In this document: in pieces, positions 1-7,378 of the stretch
Layout: each line of letters begins with the position of its first letter
Numbering within the stretch: the first letter of the stretch is position 1
Origin: Acidobacteriaceae bacterium
Lineage (GTDB): Bacteria > Acidobacteriota > Terriglobia > Terriglobales > Acidobacteriaceae
Length of the DNA: 34,075 nucleotides
Direction: 5' to 3'
Assembly (NCBI GenBank): GCA_030039035.1
Contig: JASHQQ010000013.1
Location: 1 to 34,075, forward strand
Notes under the pieces: model-generated
Database searches by the model: none
What the model was told of the DNA's origin: nothing
The model's input: the letters and a program-made list of their open reading frames with translations, nothing else
Program-made: the position numbers and the translations under genes

Positions 1-107
1 ATCTCCTGCAGCTCGGCCACGGAGAGCTCTTCGCCCCGCAGCAGCAGCAGGATGCGCAGCCGGTTGGGGTCGGCCACCACGCGCAGGATTTTTACGATCG
101 ACGCCAT
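1..107 (-). CDS. ArsR-family winged-helix regulator, N-terminal fragment
   Basis: Partial gene read on the minus strand, starting at the ATG at 107 and running off the left edge of the window. The 35 visible residues include [19 protein letters not shown] and then VAELQE, the usual N-terminal helices of ArsR/SmtB-type winged-helix repressors. A GTG two codons upstream (113) is an alternative start. It is divergent from ahcY with only 70 bp between the two start codons, so it is a plausible regulator of the methyl-cycle genes. From knowledge of the family, some ArsR proteins beside ahcY/metF carry a C-terminal SAM-dependent methyltransferase domain; whether this one does cannot be seen. No metal-binding cysteines are visible in this part. 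Confidence 0.72.
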   Translation of the reverse strand, partial: MASIVKILRVVADPNRLRILLLLRGEELSVAELQE

Positions 108-177
108 TGACACGCCGGTGGAAATCTGGTACACATCATCATATCACGATTTGACGATACGAAGGAGAATCCCCCAC
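108..177. promoter_or_regulatory. Divergent ArsR / ahcY intergenic control region
   Basis: Seventy bases separate the two divergent start codons. A good Shine-Dalgarno sequence (GAAGGAG, 161-167) precedes the ahcY ATG at 178 by about 10 bases and fixes that start. A TTGACA hexamer lies at 107-112, but no good -10 box follows it at 17 bases. An A/T-rich stretch at 133-160, unlike the surrounding GC-rich sequence, is the most likely place for promoters and an ArsR-type operator. No clean palindrome was identified. Confidence 0.3.
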
Positions 178-1623
178 ATGGCAGCATCCACCCTCGAAAT
201 CGCAACCGCCGAATACAAAGTCGCCGATCTCTCCCTGGCCGATTGGGGCCGCAAGGAGATCGCGATCGCCGAGCAGGAGATGCCGGGCCTGATGGCGATC
301 CGGCACAAGTACGCGCCGCAGAAGCCGCTGGCCGGCGTGCGCGTGACCGGCTCGCTGCACATGACGATCCAGACGGCGGTGCTCATCGAGACGCTGAAGA
401 GCCTTGGCGCCGAAGTGCGCTGGGCAAGCTGCAATATCTTTTCTACACAAGATCACGCCGCCGCCGCCATCGCCGCATCCGGGGTCCCCGTCTTCGCTTG
501 GAAGGGCGAATCGCTGGAGGACTATTGGTGGTGCACTTACCAGGCACTCAGCCACAAGGACGGCAAAGGACCGCAACTGGTCGTGGATGACGGCGGCGAC
601 GTGACGTTGCTCATCCACAAAGGCCACGAATTCGAGGAAGGCGATCCGTGGGTCCATTCGCCGTCTTCCAACCGCGAAGAGCAGGTGATCAAGGATTTAT
701 TGAAAAAGGTTTACGCCGACGACAAGCAGCACTGGCACAAGATCGCGAAAGAGTGGCGCGGCGTTTCGGAAGAAACGACGACCGGCGTGCATCGGCTTTA
801 CAAGATGAAGGAGCAGGGCAAGCTGCTCGTTCCCGCGATCAACGTCAACGACTCGGTGACGAAATCGAAATTCGATAACCTGTACGGTTGCCGCGAGTCG
901 CTGGCCGACGGCATCAAGCGCGCCACCGACGTAATGGTGGCCGGCAAAGTGGCCGTGATCTGCGGTTACGGCGACGTTGGCAAGGGCTCGTCGCATTCGC
1001 TGCGCGGCATGGGCGCGCGCGTGATCGTCACCGAAATCGACCCCATCAACGCGCTGCAGGCGGCAATGGAGGGCTTCGAAGTCACCACGATTGAAGAGAC
1101 GCTCGGCCGCGGCGACATTTATGTCACCTGCACCGGCAACGTCGACATCATTACCCTCGAGCACATGCAGAAGATGAAGGACCAGGCCATCGTCTGCAAC
1201 ATCGGCCACTTCGACAACGAGATCCAGATGGACCGGCTGAATTCCGCGCCGGGCGTGGAGAAACTCAACATCAAGCCGCAAGTGGACAAGTACACGTTCC
1301 CGGCCAGTACGGGTAAGGCTGGCCACAGCATCTTCATCCTGGCCGAAGGGCGGCTTGTCAATCTCGGCTGCGCCACCGGCCATCCCAGCTTCGTGATGTC
1401 CAACAGCTTCGCCAACCAGACGCTGGCGCAGATCGATCTCTGGCGCAACCGCGACGCCTACAAGGTCGACGTCTACACGCTGCCCAAGAAACTCGACGAG
1501 GAAGTTGCGCGGCTGCATCTGGAAAAGATCGGCGTGAAACTCACCACTCTTTCGCCGCGGCAGGCCGAGTATCTCGGCGTGCCGGTCGAAGGGCCGTACA
1601 AGGCGGAGATTTACCGGTACTGA
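178..1623 (+). CDS. ahcY: Adenosylhomocysteinase (S-adenosyl-L-homocysteine hydrolase)
   Basis: Splits S-adenosylhomocysteine into adenosine and homocysteine in the cytoplasm, relieving product inhibition of SAM-dependent methylation and feeding methionine recycling. The product is 481 residues, normal for bacterial enzymes. The family signature [13 protein letters not shown] begins near residue 222. The Rossmann NAD loop GYGDVGKG lies at about 263-270, and the C-terminus ends in YKAEIYRY, matching the conserved NAD-contacting tail. The open frame extends upstream to 52, but the ATG at 178 has a clear Shine-Dalgarno sequence and begins right where family homology starts. metF follows 43 bp downstream on the same strand, so the two probably form a methyl-cycle operon, perhaps controlled by the divergent ArsR protein. 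Confidence 0.97.
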   Translation: MAASTLEIATAEYKVADLSLADWGRKEIAIAEQEMPGLMAIRHKYAPQKPLAGVRVTGSLHMTIQTAVLIETLKSLGAEVRWASCNIFSTQDHAAAAIAASGVPVFAWKGESLEDYWWCTYQALSHKDGKGPQLVVDDGGDVTLLIHKGHEFEEGDPWVHSPSSNREEQVIKDLLKKVYADDKQHWHKIAKEWRGVSEETTTGVHRLYKMKEQGKLLVPAINVNDSVTKSKFDNLYGCRESLADGIKRATDVMVAGKVAVICGYGDVGKGSSHSLRGMGARVIVTEIDPINALQAAMEGFEVTTIEETLGRGDIYVTCTGNVDIITLEHMQKMKDQAIVCNIGHFDNEIQMDRLNSAPGVEKLNIKPQVDKYTFPASTGKAGHSIFILAEGRLVNLGCATGHPSFVMSNSFANQTLAQIDLWRNRDAYKVDVYTLPKKLDEEVARLHLEKIGVKLTTLSPRQAEYLGVPVEGPYKAEIYRY

Positions 1624-1639
1624 GCGCGGAAAGATCAGA

Positions 1640-1660
1640 CCACTGACCACTGTCCACTGA
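1640..1660. repeat. Short tandem repeat between ahcY and metF
   Basis: CCACTG occurs three times at 1640, 1647 and 1654, separated by single bases (7-bp period). The last copy runs into the Shine-Dalgarno sequence of metF (GAGG, 1659-1662), so copy-number change would alter the spacing between ahcY and metF. Confidence 0.5.
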
Positions 1661-1666
1661 GGACGC

Positions 1667-2521
1667 ATGCACTCACCCAGCTTTTCCTTCGAGTTGTTCC
1701 CGCCGCGAACGCCGGAGAGCGCGGCCAAGCTTCCGGCGACGCTCGCGCAGTTGGCCTCGGTGCGTCCCGACTATTTCTCCGTTACCCACGGCGCCTGCGG
1801 CTCTGACCAGAACGGCACCTACGACACCCTGCTCGCCGTGGTCGAACATACCGGCATCGAGGCGGCGCCGCATCTGACGTGTGTCGGGTCGACGCGCGCC
1901 AACATCGCCGGGCATCTCGATCGCTATCGCGAAGCCGGCGTCAACCGCATCGTCGCGCTGCGCGGCGATCTGCCGGCGACGGCGATGAGCTCCGCCGCGC
2001 CGGGTGAATTCCACTACGCCAACGAGCTGGTCAGCTTCATCCGCGAGACGCACGGCGACTGGTTCACCATCGAGGTCGCCGCGTACCCCGAGATGCATCC
2101 GCAGGCGCCCAACCCCTCCGCGGACTTCGACAACTTCCGCCGCAAGGTCGACGCCGGAGCCGACGGCGCCATCACGCAGCTCTTCTACAACGCCGACTGC
2201 TATTTCGATTTCCTCGATCGCTGTTCCTCCGCCGGCATCGATATTCCCATCGTCCCCGGCATCATGCCCATCACCGGCTACGCCAACACCCTGCGCTTCT
2301 GCACCAGTTGCGGCGCCGACCTGCCGCGCTGGATCCGCCTGCGTCTGGAAGAGCTGCAGTACGACAAGGCGGCGCTGATCGACTTCGGCCTCGGCGTGGT
2401 CACGCGTCTCTGCGAGACGCTGCTGCGCGGCGGCGCTCCCGGCCTGCATTTCTACACCATCAATCAGGCCGAGACCTCGCTGCGCCTGTGGAGCAACCTG
2501 GCGCTCTCCGTGCCCGCGTGA
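1667..2521 (+). CDS. metF: Methylenetetrahydrofolate reductase (MetF)
   Basis: Reduces 5,10-methylene-THF to 5-methyl-THF, the methyl donor for methionine synthesis; a flavoprotein with a TIM-barrel fold. The product is 284 residues, typical for bacteria. Visible landmarks are FELFPPRTP at residues 8-16, whose Glu9 corresponds to the catalytic Glu28 of the E. coli enzyme; ALRGDLP with Asp101, matching the E. coli Asp120 region; the AAYPEMHPQ segment; the TQLFYN strand; and GLHFYTINQAE near the C-terminus. The start is the ATG at 1667 with GAGGA just upstream. It follows ahcY closely on the same strand, consistent with a shared role in methionine/SAM recycling. The minus-strand frames across it look like GC-driven shadows. 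Confidence 0.95.
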   Translation: MHSPSFSFELFPPRTPESAAKLPATLAQLASVRPDYFSVTHGACGSDQNGTYDTLLAVVEHTGIEAAPHLTCVGSTRANIAGHLDRYREAGVNRIVALRGDLPATAMSSAAPGEFHYANELVSFIRETHGDWFTIEVAAYPEMHPQAPNPSADFDNFRRKVDAGADGAITQLFYNADCYFDFLDRCSSAGIDIPIVPGIMPITGYANTLRFCTSCGADLPRWIRLRLEELQYDKAALIDFGLGVVTRLCETLLRGGAPGLHFYTINQAETSLRLWSNLALSVPA

Positions 2522-2598
2522 GCGAGACAGCCGTGTCCATCACGTGACATCGCAGCTTGCCTCCACTGCGGGATTCCCGATCGTGTTAGAGTTGTGTT

Positions 2599-2826
2599 GT
2601 GGGGTCCAGCGTAAAGCCCAAACGGAAATTCACCGTCCTGATTGAGCAGGATGAAGAGGGCTATCTGGTAGCCACCGTTCCCGCCCTCCGTGGATGTCAT
2701 ACGCAAGCCAGAAGCCTGGATGCATTGATGAAGCGCGTACGCGAGGTCATTGCGTTGTGCCTTGAAGAGACGGACAACCAGGCCGGATCGCTTGAATTGG
2801 TCGGAATTCAGCAAGTTTCTGTATGA
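2599..2826 (+). CDS. hicB: HicB-family antitoxin
   Basis: A 75-residue protein with the short HicB/UPF0150 core: FTVLIEQDEEGYLVATVPALRGCHTQARSLDALMKRVREVIALCLEE, written here in part as FTVLIEQDEEGYLVATVP and GCHTQA. In the family this partial RNase H-like fold binds and neutralises HicA. There is no clear C-terminal DNA-binding extension, so autoregulation by this protein alone is uncertain. The start is a GTG at 2599; no in-frame ATG precedes the conserved core, and the ribosome-binding site is weak. It overlaps hicA by 4 bp (ATGA), the usual sign of translational coupling, here in the order antitoxin then toxin. It sits between metF and the stator genes and is unlikely to be functionally tied to either. 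Confidence 0.85.
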   Translation: MGSSVKPKRKFTVLIEQDEEGYLVATVPALRGCHTQARSLDALMKRVREVIALCLEETDNQAGSLELVGIQQVSV

Positions 2827-3047
2827 CCCGTCTTCCGCGCGTGAAGGGCCGGGAGGTTGTCCGGGCCCTGGAAAATGCCGGCTTCGTCGCCGAGCGGACC
2901 CGCGGCAGTCACGTATTCCTGAAGCATCCGGATGGCAGGGCCACAGCCGTTCCCATCCATTCCGGTGAAACGATCGGACCAGGTCTCTTGCGAGCGATCC
3001 TGCGAGACGTTGAGTTGCCCGTCGACGGACTGGTCAAGCTGCTGTAG
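2823..3047 (+). CDS. hicA: HicA-family toxin (mRNA interferase)
   Basis: A 74-residue HicA toxin with a double-stranded RNA-binding-like fold; the family cleaves mRNA independently of translation. The sequence shows KGREVVRALENAGF followed by RTRGSHVFLKHPDGR, which contains the conserved catalytic-type His30 in the GSH motif, and then VPIHSGETIGPGLLRAILRD, the usual family ending. The ATG at 2823 overlaps the hicB stop codon by 4 bp. The length is normal, and no stop, frameshift or loss of His is seen, so the toxin looks intact. About 210 bp with no recognisable gene separate it from the converging motB1. Confidence 0.88.
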   Translation: MTRLPRVKGREVVRALENAGFVAERTRGSHVFLKHPDGRATAVPIHSGETIGPGLLRAILRDVELPVDGLVKLL

Positions 3048-3257
3048 GGCGACAATCAGGATCGGGCCGGATGCGCAACGGGAATCATGCGCGAGTCTTC
3101 TCCAGCGGCAGAAGCCAGGATGGCTATCGCAATTCCTGAGTCGCTGTATCCCGAAGCCGCCGAACTCACGTCGTCGCGCCCCCAAGGGAGCGGCGACCAT
3201 GCACGGAATTCGAAAGGCCACACCAAATCAGGAATTGCCGTAAGTTTCCGGGGGCGA

Positions 3258-4028
3258 CTACGGCGTCGGCAGCCCAACGGGCGCAGTTCCCAGCACCACC
3301 AGATCGACACGGCGATTCATCCTGCGGCCCTCGGGCGTGGAATCGTCGGCGATCGGCCGATACTCGCCGTAGCCGGCGACAGAGACTTTTTTCGGATCGA
3401 ATCCTGCCTGATCGACGAGAAGCGATACCACGGTCATGGCGCGCGCCGTCGACAGTTCCCAGTTCGAGCGGAACTGCGCATTATGGATCGGCTGGTTGTC
3501 GGAGTGGCCTTCCACGCGCAGCTCCAGCCCGCGCGCCGAAAGAATCCTTGCGATTCTTTCGATCTTCTCCGCGGCGCCGGGGAGCAATTCCGCGTGCCCG
3601 CTGTTGAAGAATCCCAGCTCCTTGAGGCTGATCACGAATCCTTCCGGAGTGATGCTCAGCTCCATTTCATGGTTCTTCAACTCGCTGCCCATCGCCGATT
3701 GGAGCTGGTGCTCGAGTTCGAGGACTTGTTGGGCCGAGGGCCCGGGCGGAAGCCCCTTCTGACTGGCGTTCGGCGTTGGGGCGAAGGGTTCCTCGGTGGG
3801 CGCTCCCGAGTAGGCGATGGCGTACTTGTCGTGCCCCCCGGGCAGAACGCCCAGCGATTGAAAACCCTGATGAATTGCATTCGAAACGCGAATGACCGAA
3901 TGCTTGTCCCGGTACGCGGAGGCAAACAGCACCACGAAGAAGGCAAACAGCAGCGTGACGAAATCGGAGTAGGAAACCAGCCAGCGATCGTGGTTTTCCG
4001 CGGATTCCCGATCTCTGCGCCGTCTCAT
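3258..4028 (-). CDS. motB: Flagellar stator protein MotB (first stator pair)
   Basis: B subunit of an ion-driven stator that anchors to peptidoglycan and powers flagellar rotation. The 256-residue product has a single N-terminal membrane helix with SYSDFVTLLFAFFVVLFA, where Asp22 matches the essential ion-carrying Asp32 of E. coli MotB. A linker rich in Pro/Gly/Thr follows. The OmpA-like peptidoglycan-binding domain shows LRVEGHSDNQPI and a downstream NRRVDLVVL. The ATG at 4028 overlaps the motA1 stop codon (ATGA). The helix differs clearly from that of motB2 (AYADFVTAMMALFIVLWLL), so the two loci are not recent duplicates. Ion specificity (H+ or Na+) cannot be settled from the sequence. Confidence 0.92.
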   Translation of the reverse strand: MRRRRDRESAENHDRWLVSYSDFVTLLFAFFVVLFASAYRDKHSVIRVSNAIHQGFQSLGVLPGGHDKYAIAYSGAPTEEPFAPTPNASQKGLPPGPSAQQVLELEHQLQSAMGSELKNHEMELSITPEGFVISLKELGFFNSGHAELLPGAAEKIERIARILSARGLELRVEGHSDNQPIHNAQFRSNWELSTARAMTVVSLLVDQAGFDPKKVSVAGYGEYRPIADDSTPEGRRMNRRVDLVVLGTAPVGLPTP

Positions 4029-4885
4029 CTCGATTTACCGGCCGAGGCCTTTTGTTGTCTTGCCGCGGGTTTTGCCGGCACCACCTTGGGCGCGCCGACC
4101 TTGGCCAGGCCCGGCTTGGTTCCGGCGCCGGGGAGATAGCTGAACAACTGCAGTTCCAGCGCGCGCGGGTTCATGCCCATCATGATGGAAAGAACCGCCT
4201 CGAGCGTCATCTCCTGAACCACCTGGCGCTCGCGCATGCGGAGCTTCAGCTTGCCGGCCCAGGGCAGAAAGAGCAGATTGGCCGCGCCCACACCGTAGAT
4301 CGTGGCGACGAAAGCGACGGCGATACCCTTGCCGACTTCGTTGATGTCCTGCAGGTGCTGCATCACCTGAATGAGCCCCAGCACCGCGCCAAGAATACCG
4401 ATGGTGGGAGAAAAGCCGGCCGCCGCTTCAAAGACCCTGGGAACGCGCTCGTCCTTTTCTGCCCGGTAATCGAGCTGCAACTCCATCATCCGGCGCAAAT
4501 CCTCCACGCTGGCGCCGTCGATGGCCAGCATCAGGCTCTCTTTCAGAAAAGGATCCTGGATCTTGCCCAGTTCCGTATCCAGCGACAGAAGACCTTCCTT
4601 GCGCGCCTTGTAGGCGTAGCGGAGCAGGTTCTGGATCAGCGCATCCGGCTCCGGCTCCGACCCGGAGAAAACATTCCCGAGCTGGACGAAGGCGCGCACG
4701 ACGACGGAAAGCGGAAACTGGACCATCACCGCGCCCAGTGTGCCGCCGAAGACGATCAGCGCCGCCGTCGGCTGCAGCACCTGGCTGAGTTTGCCGCCCT
4801 CGATCAGCAGGCCCGCGGCAATTCCGGCCAGTGCAACAAATGTTCCGGCGAGAGTGCTTTTATCGATGCGAATTCGGAATTTCAT
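4025..4885 (-). CDS. motA: Flagellar stator protein MotA (first stator pair)
   Basis: A subunit of the stator, 286 residues, inner membrane. Four membrane segments lie near residues 11-29, 40-58, 152-174 and 184-207, with the cytoplasmic torque loop between the second and third. Pro160 (AGFSPTIG) and Pro208 (FLPWAG) correspond to the essential prolines of E. coli MotA. The loop contains YKARKEGLLSL, matching the charged FliG-contacting region. The overall look is closer to the PomA/MotC type than to E. coli MotA. The C-terminal tail is rich in Ala, Lys and Pro. The open frame extends upstream to 5245, but the ATG at 4885 starts exactly at the conserved protein. A sigma28-like promoter lies about 107 bases upstream on the same strand. 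Confidence 0.92.
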   Translation of the reverse strand: MKFRIRIDKSTLAGTFVALAGIAAGLLIEGGKLSQVLQPTAALIVFGGTLGAVMVQFPLSVVVRAFVQLGNVFSGSEPEPDALIQNLLRYAYKARKEGLLSLDTELGKIQDPFLKESLMLAIDGASVEDLRRMMELQLDYRAEKDERVPRVFEAAAGFSPTIGILGAVLGLIQVMQHLQDINEVGKGIAVAFVATIYGVGAANLLFLPWAGKLKLRMRERQVVQEMTLEAVLSIMMGMNPRALELQLFSYLPGAGTKPGLAKVGAPKVVPAKPAARQQKASAGKSR

Positions 4886-4991
4886 CTTTGGGTCGTTCCC
4901 GAGAGTGTTGCAGCAGCTTCGAACAAATGGCGAGGTCCCTTCCGCGCGGTGCCGGTTTCCGCTCGCGTTGCGGCGGCGAACCGAAACGCTT

Positions 4992-5017
4992 CTATCGGCA
5001 TCTGAAGCCGCGATTTC
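4992..5017 (-). promoter_or_regulatory. Candidate sigma28 (FliA) promoter of motA1-motB1
   Basis: On the minus strand GAAA (5017-5014) is followed after 14 bases by GCCGATAG (4999-4992). This is seven of eight bases of the FliA -10 consensus GCCGATAA, at nearly the standard 15-base spacing. It lies about 107 bases upstream of the motA1 start. The same arrangement recurs before motA2 and before the GGDEF-EAL gene, and a fliA gene is encoded at 31410-32207. Confidence 0.5.
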
Positions 5018-5182
5018 CAGTGGGCCGGTGCTCCAACCCGGTGGCGATCCCGCCGGCCCGATCGCCCGGCAAATCCGCGCCTGGAAACGCTCTTTGCGCG
5101 AAGAAAAAACCTTCCGCGCTGGCACGTTCGAAGCATGCCCATGTACACCGTTTGGGGGATCGGTCTTCCTCACCCCGGTCTG

Positions 5183-5208
5183 GAAACCCGCGGATGAATG
5201 GCCGATGA
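5183..5208 (+). promoter_or_regulatory. Candidate sigma28 (FliA) promoter of the GGDEF-EAL gene
   Basis: GAAA (5183-5186), a 14-base spacer and GCCGATGA (5201-5208) resemble the two motA promoter candidates. Transcription would begin near 5215, on top of the first ATG, so use of this promoter would favour the downstream GTG start at 5344. It is the weakest of the three candidates because its last two bases depart from GCCGATAA in part. Confidence 0.33.
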
Positions 5209-5214
5209 GAGGCC

Positions 5215-7125
5215 ATGCACCCTCAGGGTACCGGCAACCCAGCACGTCCCGATGCGGATTCGCGGCGGGATTCCGGCAATTCGCCCCATTTGTGGAGTGA
5301 GGGCGGAGGTGCGCCGGCAGAGGCGCCGCCGAGGGGGCCGTTTGTGGAGCGCCGGCGCCATCGTGGAGCCGCGCAGACGCGGCACGAGGCGCTCGAACCT
5401 GTCCATCGGCTCCTCGCCGAATACGAAGAAGCGAATCGTTTTCTTGCCGAGGCGGAAGAGTGCTATCGCGGCCTCTTTGAAAACGCTCTCATCGGCATCT
5501 TTCGCCTCAATGCAGACGGCGAGCCTTTGATCGTCAACCCCTCCATGGCAAGAATCTGCGGATTTGAAACCCCCGGGGAAATGCTCGGCGCAGTCTTCAA
5601 TTTTGGCGAGATGATCTTTGTCGACTCCAGCCAATGGAGCGATTTCGTGCGGTCGCTCCAGGCGGGAAATGTCCTTTCCGGGTTTGAGGCCGAAATCTGC
5701 GACCGCCGCGGAACGAGGAAGTGGGTGGAGCTGAACGTGCAGCCGGTCCTGGACGGCGGCGGGATTCTGTATCACGAAGGCTCCGCCGAGGACATCACGG
5801 AGCGCAAGCGGAACGAGGATCGCATCCGCCTGCTGGCCTACTACGATCCCGTCACGGGACTTCCCAAAAGGGCCATGTTCGAAGAGCGCCTCTCCGAGGC
5901 GCTCTCTGTGGCGAGCTGGAAAAGCCAGCGCGTTGCGCTGCTTTTGCTCGAGCTCGAACGCTTCAAGATGCTGAACGATTCGCTGGGGAAGGAATTCGGC
6001 GACGGCCTTTTGAAGGAAGTCGCCGAGCGAATCCGGATCGCGGTCGGCGAGGAAACCACCGTGGTGCGGCTGGGCGGAGCCGAATTCGCCGTCATCCTGC
6101 AGGATGCGAAGGCCGCCCGCGAGGTCGAACAGTTCGCCGCGGAGGTGGTAGCCGCCGTGGCCGGCAAGTTCTCCTTGCTCGGTCATTCGCTCAACATCTC
6201 CTGCACCATGGGAATCAGCATCTTTCCCGTCCACGGCCGGGACGGCCAGATGCTGCTCGAACGCGCCGATGTCGCCATGGTCTCGGCGCGGGAGTCGGGA
6301 ACCAACGCGTTCCAGCTCTTCACCGAAGAGATGAACCATCGCATTCGCGAGCGGCTGCGCCTGGAAAACGATCTGCGCCTGGCCCTCGACCGGGGCGAGC
6401 TGTACCTGGTCTACCAGCCGCAGGTCGACATCCGTACCGGCGATGTCTCCGGGCTGGAAGCTCTCCTGCGCTGGCGGCATCCGGCGATGGGCATTGTGCC
6501 GCCCGGCGAATTCATCGGCATCGCGGAGAGCAGCGGTCTCATCGTGCCCATCGGCGAGTGGGTCCTGCGCACCGCCTGTACCCAGGCCAAAAAATGGCAG
6601 GACACCGGTCTTCGTCCCGTTCCCATCGCGGTCAACGTTTCGGCCATCCAGTTCCGCCAGCAGGGTTTCTGCGAACTGGTCCGCTGCATCCTTGAAGAGA
6701 CAGGTCTGGATCCGAAGTATCTCGAACTCGAGCTGACCGAAGGCCTGTTGCTGACCAACCTGGATGTGATGCTGATGCTCGTCAAGGAGCTGCGCGTCAT
6801 GGGCGTCAAGCTCACGATCGACGACTTCGGCACCGGATATTCGAGCCTCGGCTATCTGCGCCAGTTCAAGGTCAACCGGCTCAAGATCGACCGCTCCTTC
6901 GTCAACGATGTCTCGGTAAACGCCGACGATGCCGCCATCACCACGGCCATTATCAACATGGCCAGAGCGCTCAACCTCGAGGTTCTGGCCGAAGGGGTTG
7001 AAAACGCCGAGCAACTGGACTTTTTGCGCGCGCAGAATTGCTACGAAATCCAGGGCTACTACTTCAGCAAACCTGTGGCGGTCGAGCAGATCGCCGCGCA
7101 GTTGCAGGGAAAATTCCTTCAATAG
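5215..7125 (+). CDS. PAS-GGDEF-EAL protein, probable c-di-GMP phosphodiesterase with degenerate GGDEF
   Basis: A 636-residue cytoplasmic signalling protein with no membrane segment. A PAS sensor domain spans about 85-200, a GGDEF domain about 210-370 and an EAL domain about 380-630. The GGDEF signature reads GGAEF (287-291), the metal-binding DxD-type segment reads LELERFK, and the RxxD inhibitory site is absent, so cyclase activity is unlikely. The EAL domain looks intact: EAL at 415-417, NVS, ELTEG, DDFGTG at 536-541, KIDRSFV, AEGVEN and a QGYYFSKP ending. It probably hydrolyses c-di-GMP. The first ATG (5215) has a poorly spaced ribosome site; a GTG at 5344 preceded by GAGGGGG (5331-5337) would remove 43 low-complexity residues and may be the true start. 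It lies between two stator operons, suggesting a role in motor control. Confidence 0.9.
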   Translation: MHPQGTGNPARPDADSRRDSGNSPHLWSEGGGAPAEAPPRGPFVERRRHRGAAQTRHEALEPVHRLLAEYEEANRFLAEAEECYRGLFENALIGIFRLNADGEPLIVNPSMARICGFETPGEMLGAVFNFGEMIFVDSSQWSDFVRSLQAGNVLSGFEAEICDRRGTRKWVELNVQPVLDGGGILYHEGSAEDITERKRNEDRIRLLAYYDPVTGLPKRAMFEERLSEALSVASWKSQRVALLLLELERFKMLNDSLGKEFGDGLLKEVAERIRIAVGEETTVVRLGGAEFAVILQDAKAAREVEQFAAEVVAAVAGKFSLLGHSLNISCTMGISIFPVHGRDGQMLLERADVAMVSARESGTNAFQLFTEEMNHRIRERLRLENDLRLALDRGELYLVYQPQVDIRTGDVSGLEALLRWRHPAMGIVPPGEFIGIAESSGLIVPIGEWVLRTACTQAKKWQDTGLRPVPIAVNVSAIQFRQQGFCELVRCILEETGLDPKYLELELTEGLLLTNLDVMLMLVKELRVMGVKLTIDDFGTGYSSLGYLRQFKVNRLKIDRSFVNDVSVNADDAAITTAIINMARALNLEVLAEGVENAEQLDFLRAQNCYEIQGYYFSKPVAVEQIAAQLQGKFLQ

Positions 7126-7260
7126 GTCGACCGCGCCTTTGTGTCCGCATCGATCGGGGTACCCCATCCTTGCGGCGGTCGCCGCGGCGACTTTTTGCCG
7201 CAACGGCGGGAGCAGCACACTCCCGCGTTCAAAGACCTCCTGCCGGCGGAGTTATCCACT

Positions 7261-7287
7261 GAAAATACGGCCCCGGAATGCCGATAG
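7261..7287 (+). promoter_or_regulatory. Candidate sigma28 (FliA) promoter of motA2-motB2
   Basis: GAAA (7261-7264), exactly 15 bases, then GCCGATAG (7280-7287): seven of eight bases of the FliA -10 consensus at the standard spacing. The predicted transcription start near 7295 would leave a leader of about 85 bases before the motA2 ATG at 7379. A TTGACA at 7292-7297 has no fitting -10 box and is probably chance. Confidence 0.55.
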
Positions 7288-7378
7288 CGGGTTGACAAAC
7301 CCGGATTGAAGAAGACACGCGGCCCCTGAGCGGCCGGATTCACAAGTTTGCAGTCTCTCCGCGGAGGAGCCTCGGTTC

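Larger units (their letters stand above)
4886..5214. other. Intergenic region between divergent motA1 and the GGDEF-EAL gene
   Basis: This 329-bp region between divergent genes holds two sigma28-like promoter candidates, one on each strand (5017-4992 minus, 5183-5208 plus). No RNA gene, repeat or convincing small ORF was seen in the rest. The extended open frame of motA1 crosses it but lacks any conserved sequence. Confidence 0.45.

Noticed and set aside
732-750. TGGCACAAGATCGCG inside ahcY as a sigma54 promoter
   Set aside because: It is inside a conserved coding region, lacks the TTGC half and no gene start follows.
3357-3364. GCCGATAC on the plus strand, similar to a sigma28 -10 box
   Set aside because: It lies inside motB1 on the opposite strand, has no AAA at the -35 position and no gene downstream.
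3087-4139. A 350-codon plus-strand frame across motB1
   Set aside because: It is antisense to motB1, which has clear MotB motifs; no conserved sequence in the plus-strand product.
5170-7218. A 682-codon open frame on the minus strand opposite the GGDEF-EAL gene
   Set aside because: No domain is recognisable and it is antisense to a strongly conserved protein; high GC keeps such frames open by chance.
7292-7297. Perfect TTGACA before motA2 as a sigma70 -35
   Set aside because: No acceptable -10 at 16-18 bases; the sigma28-like site just upstream explains the gene better.
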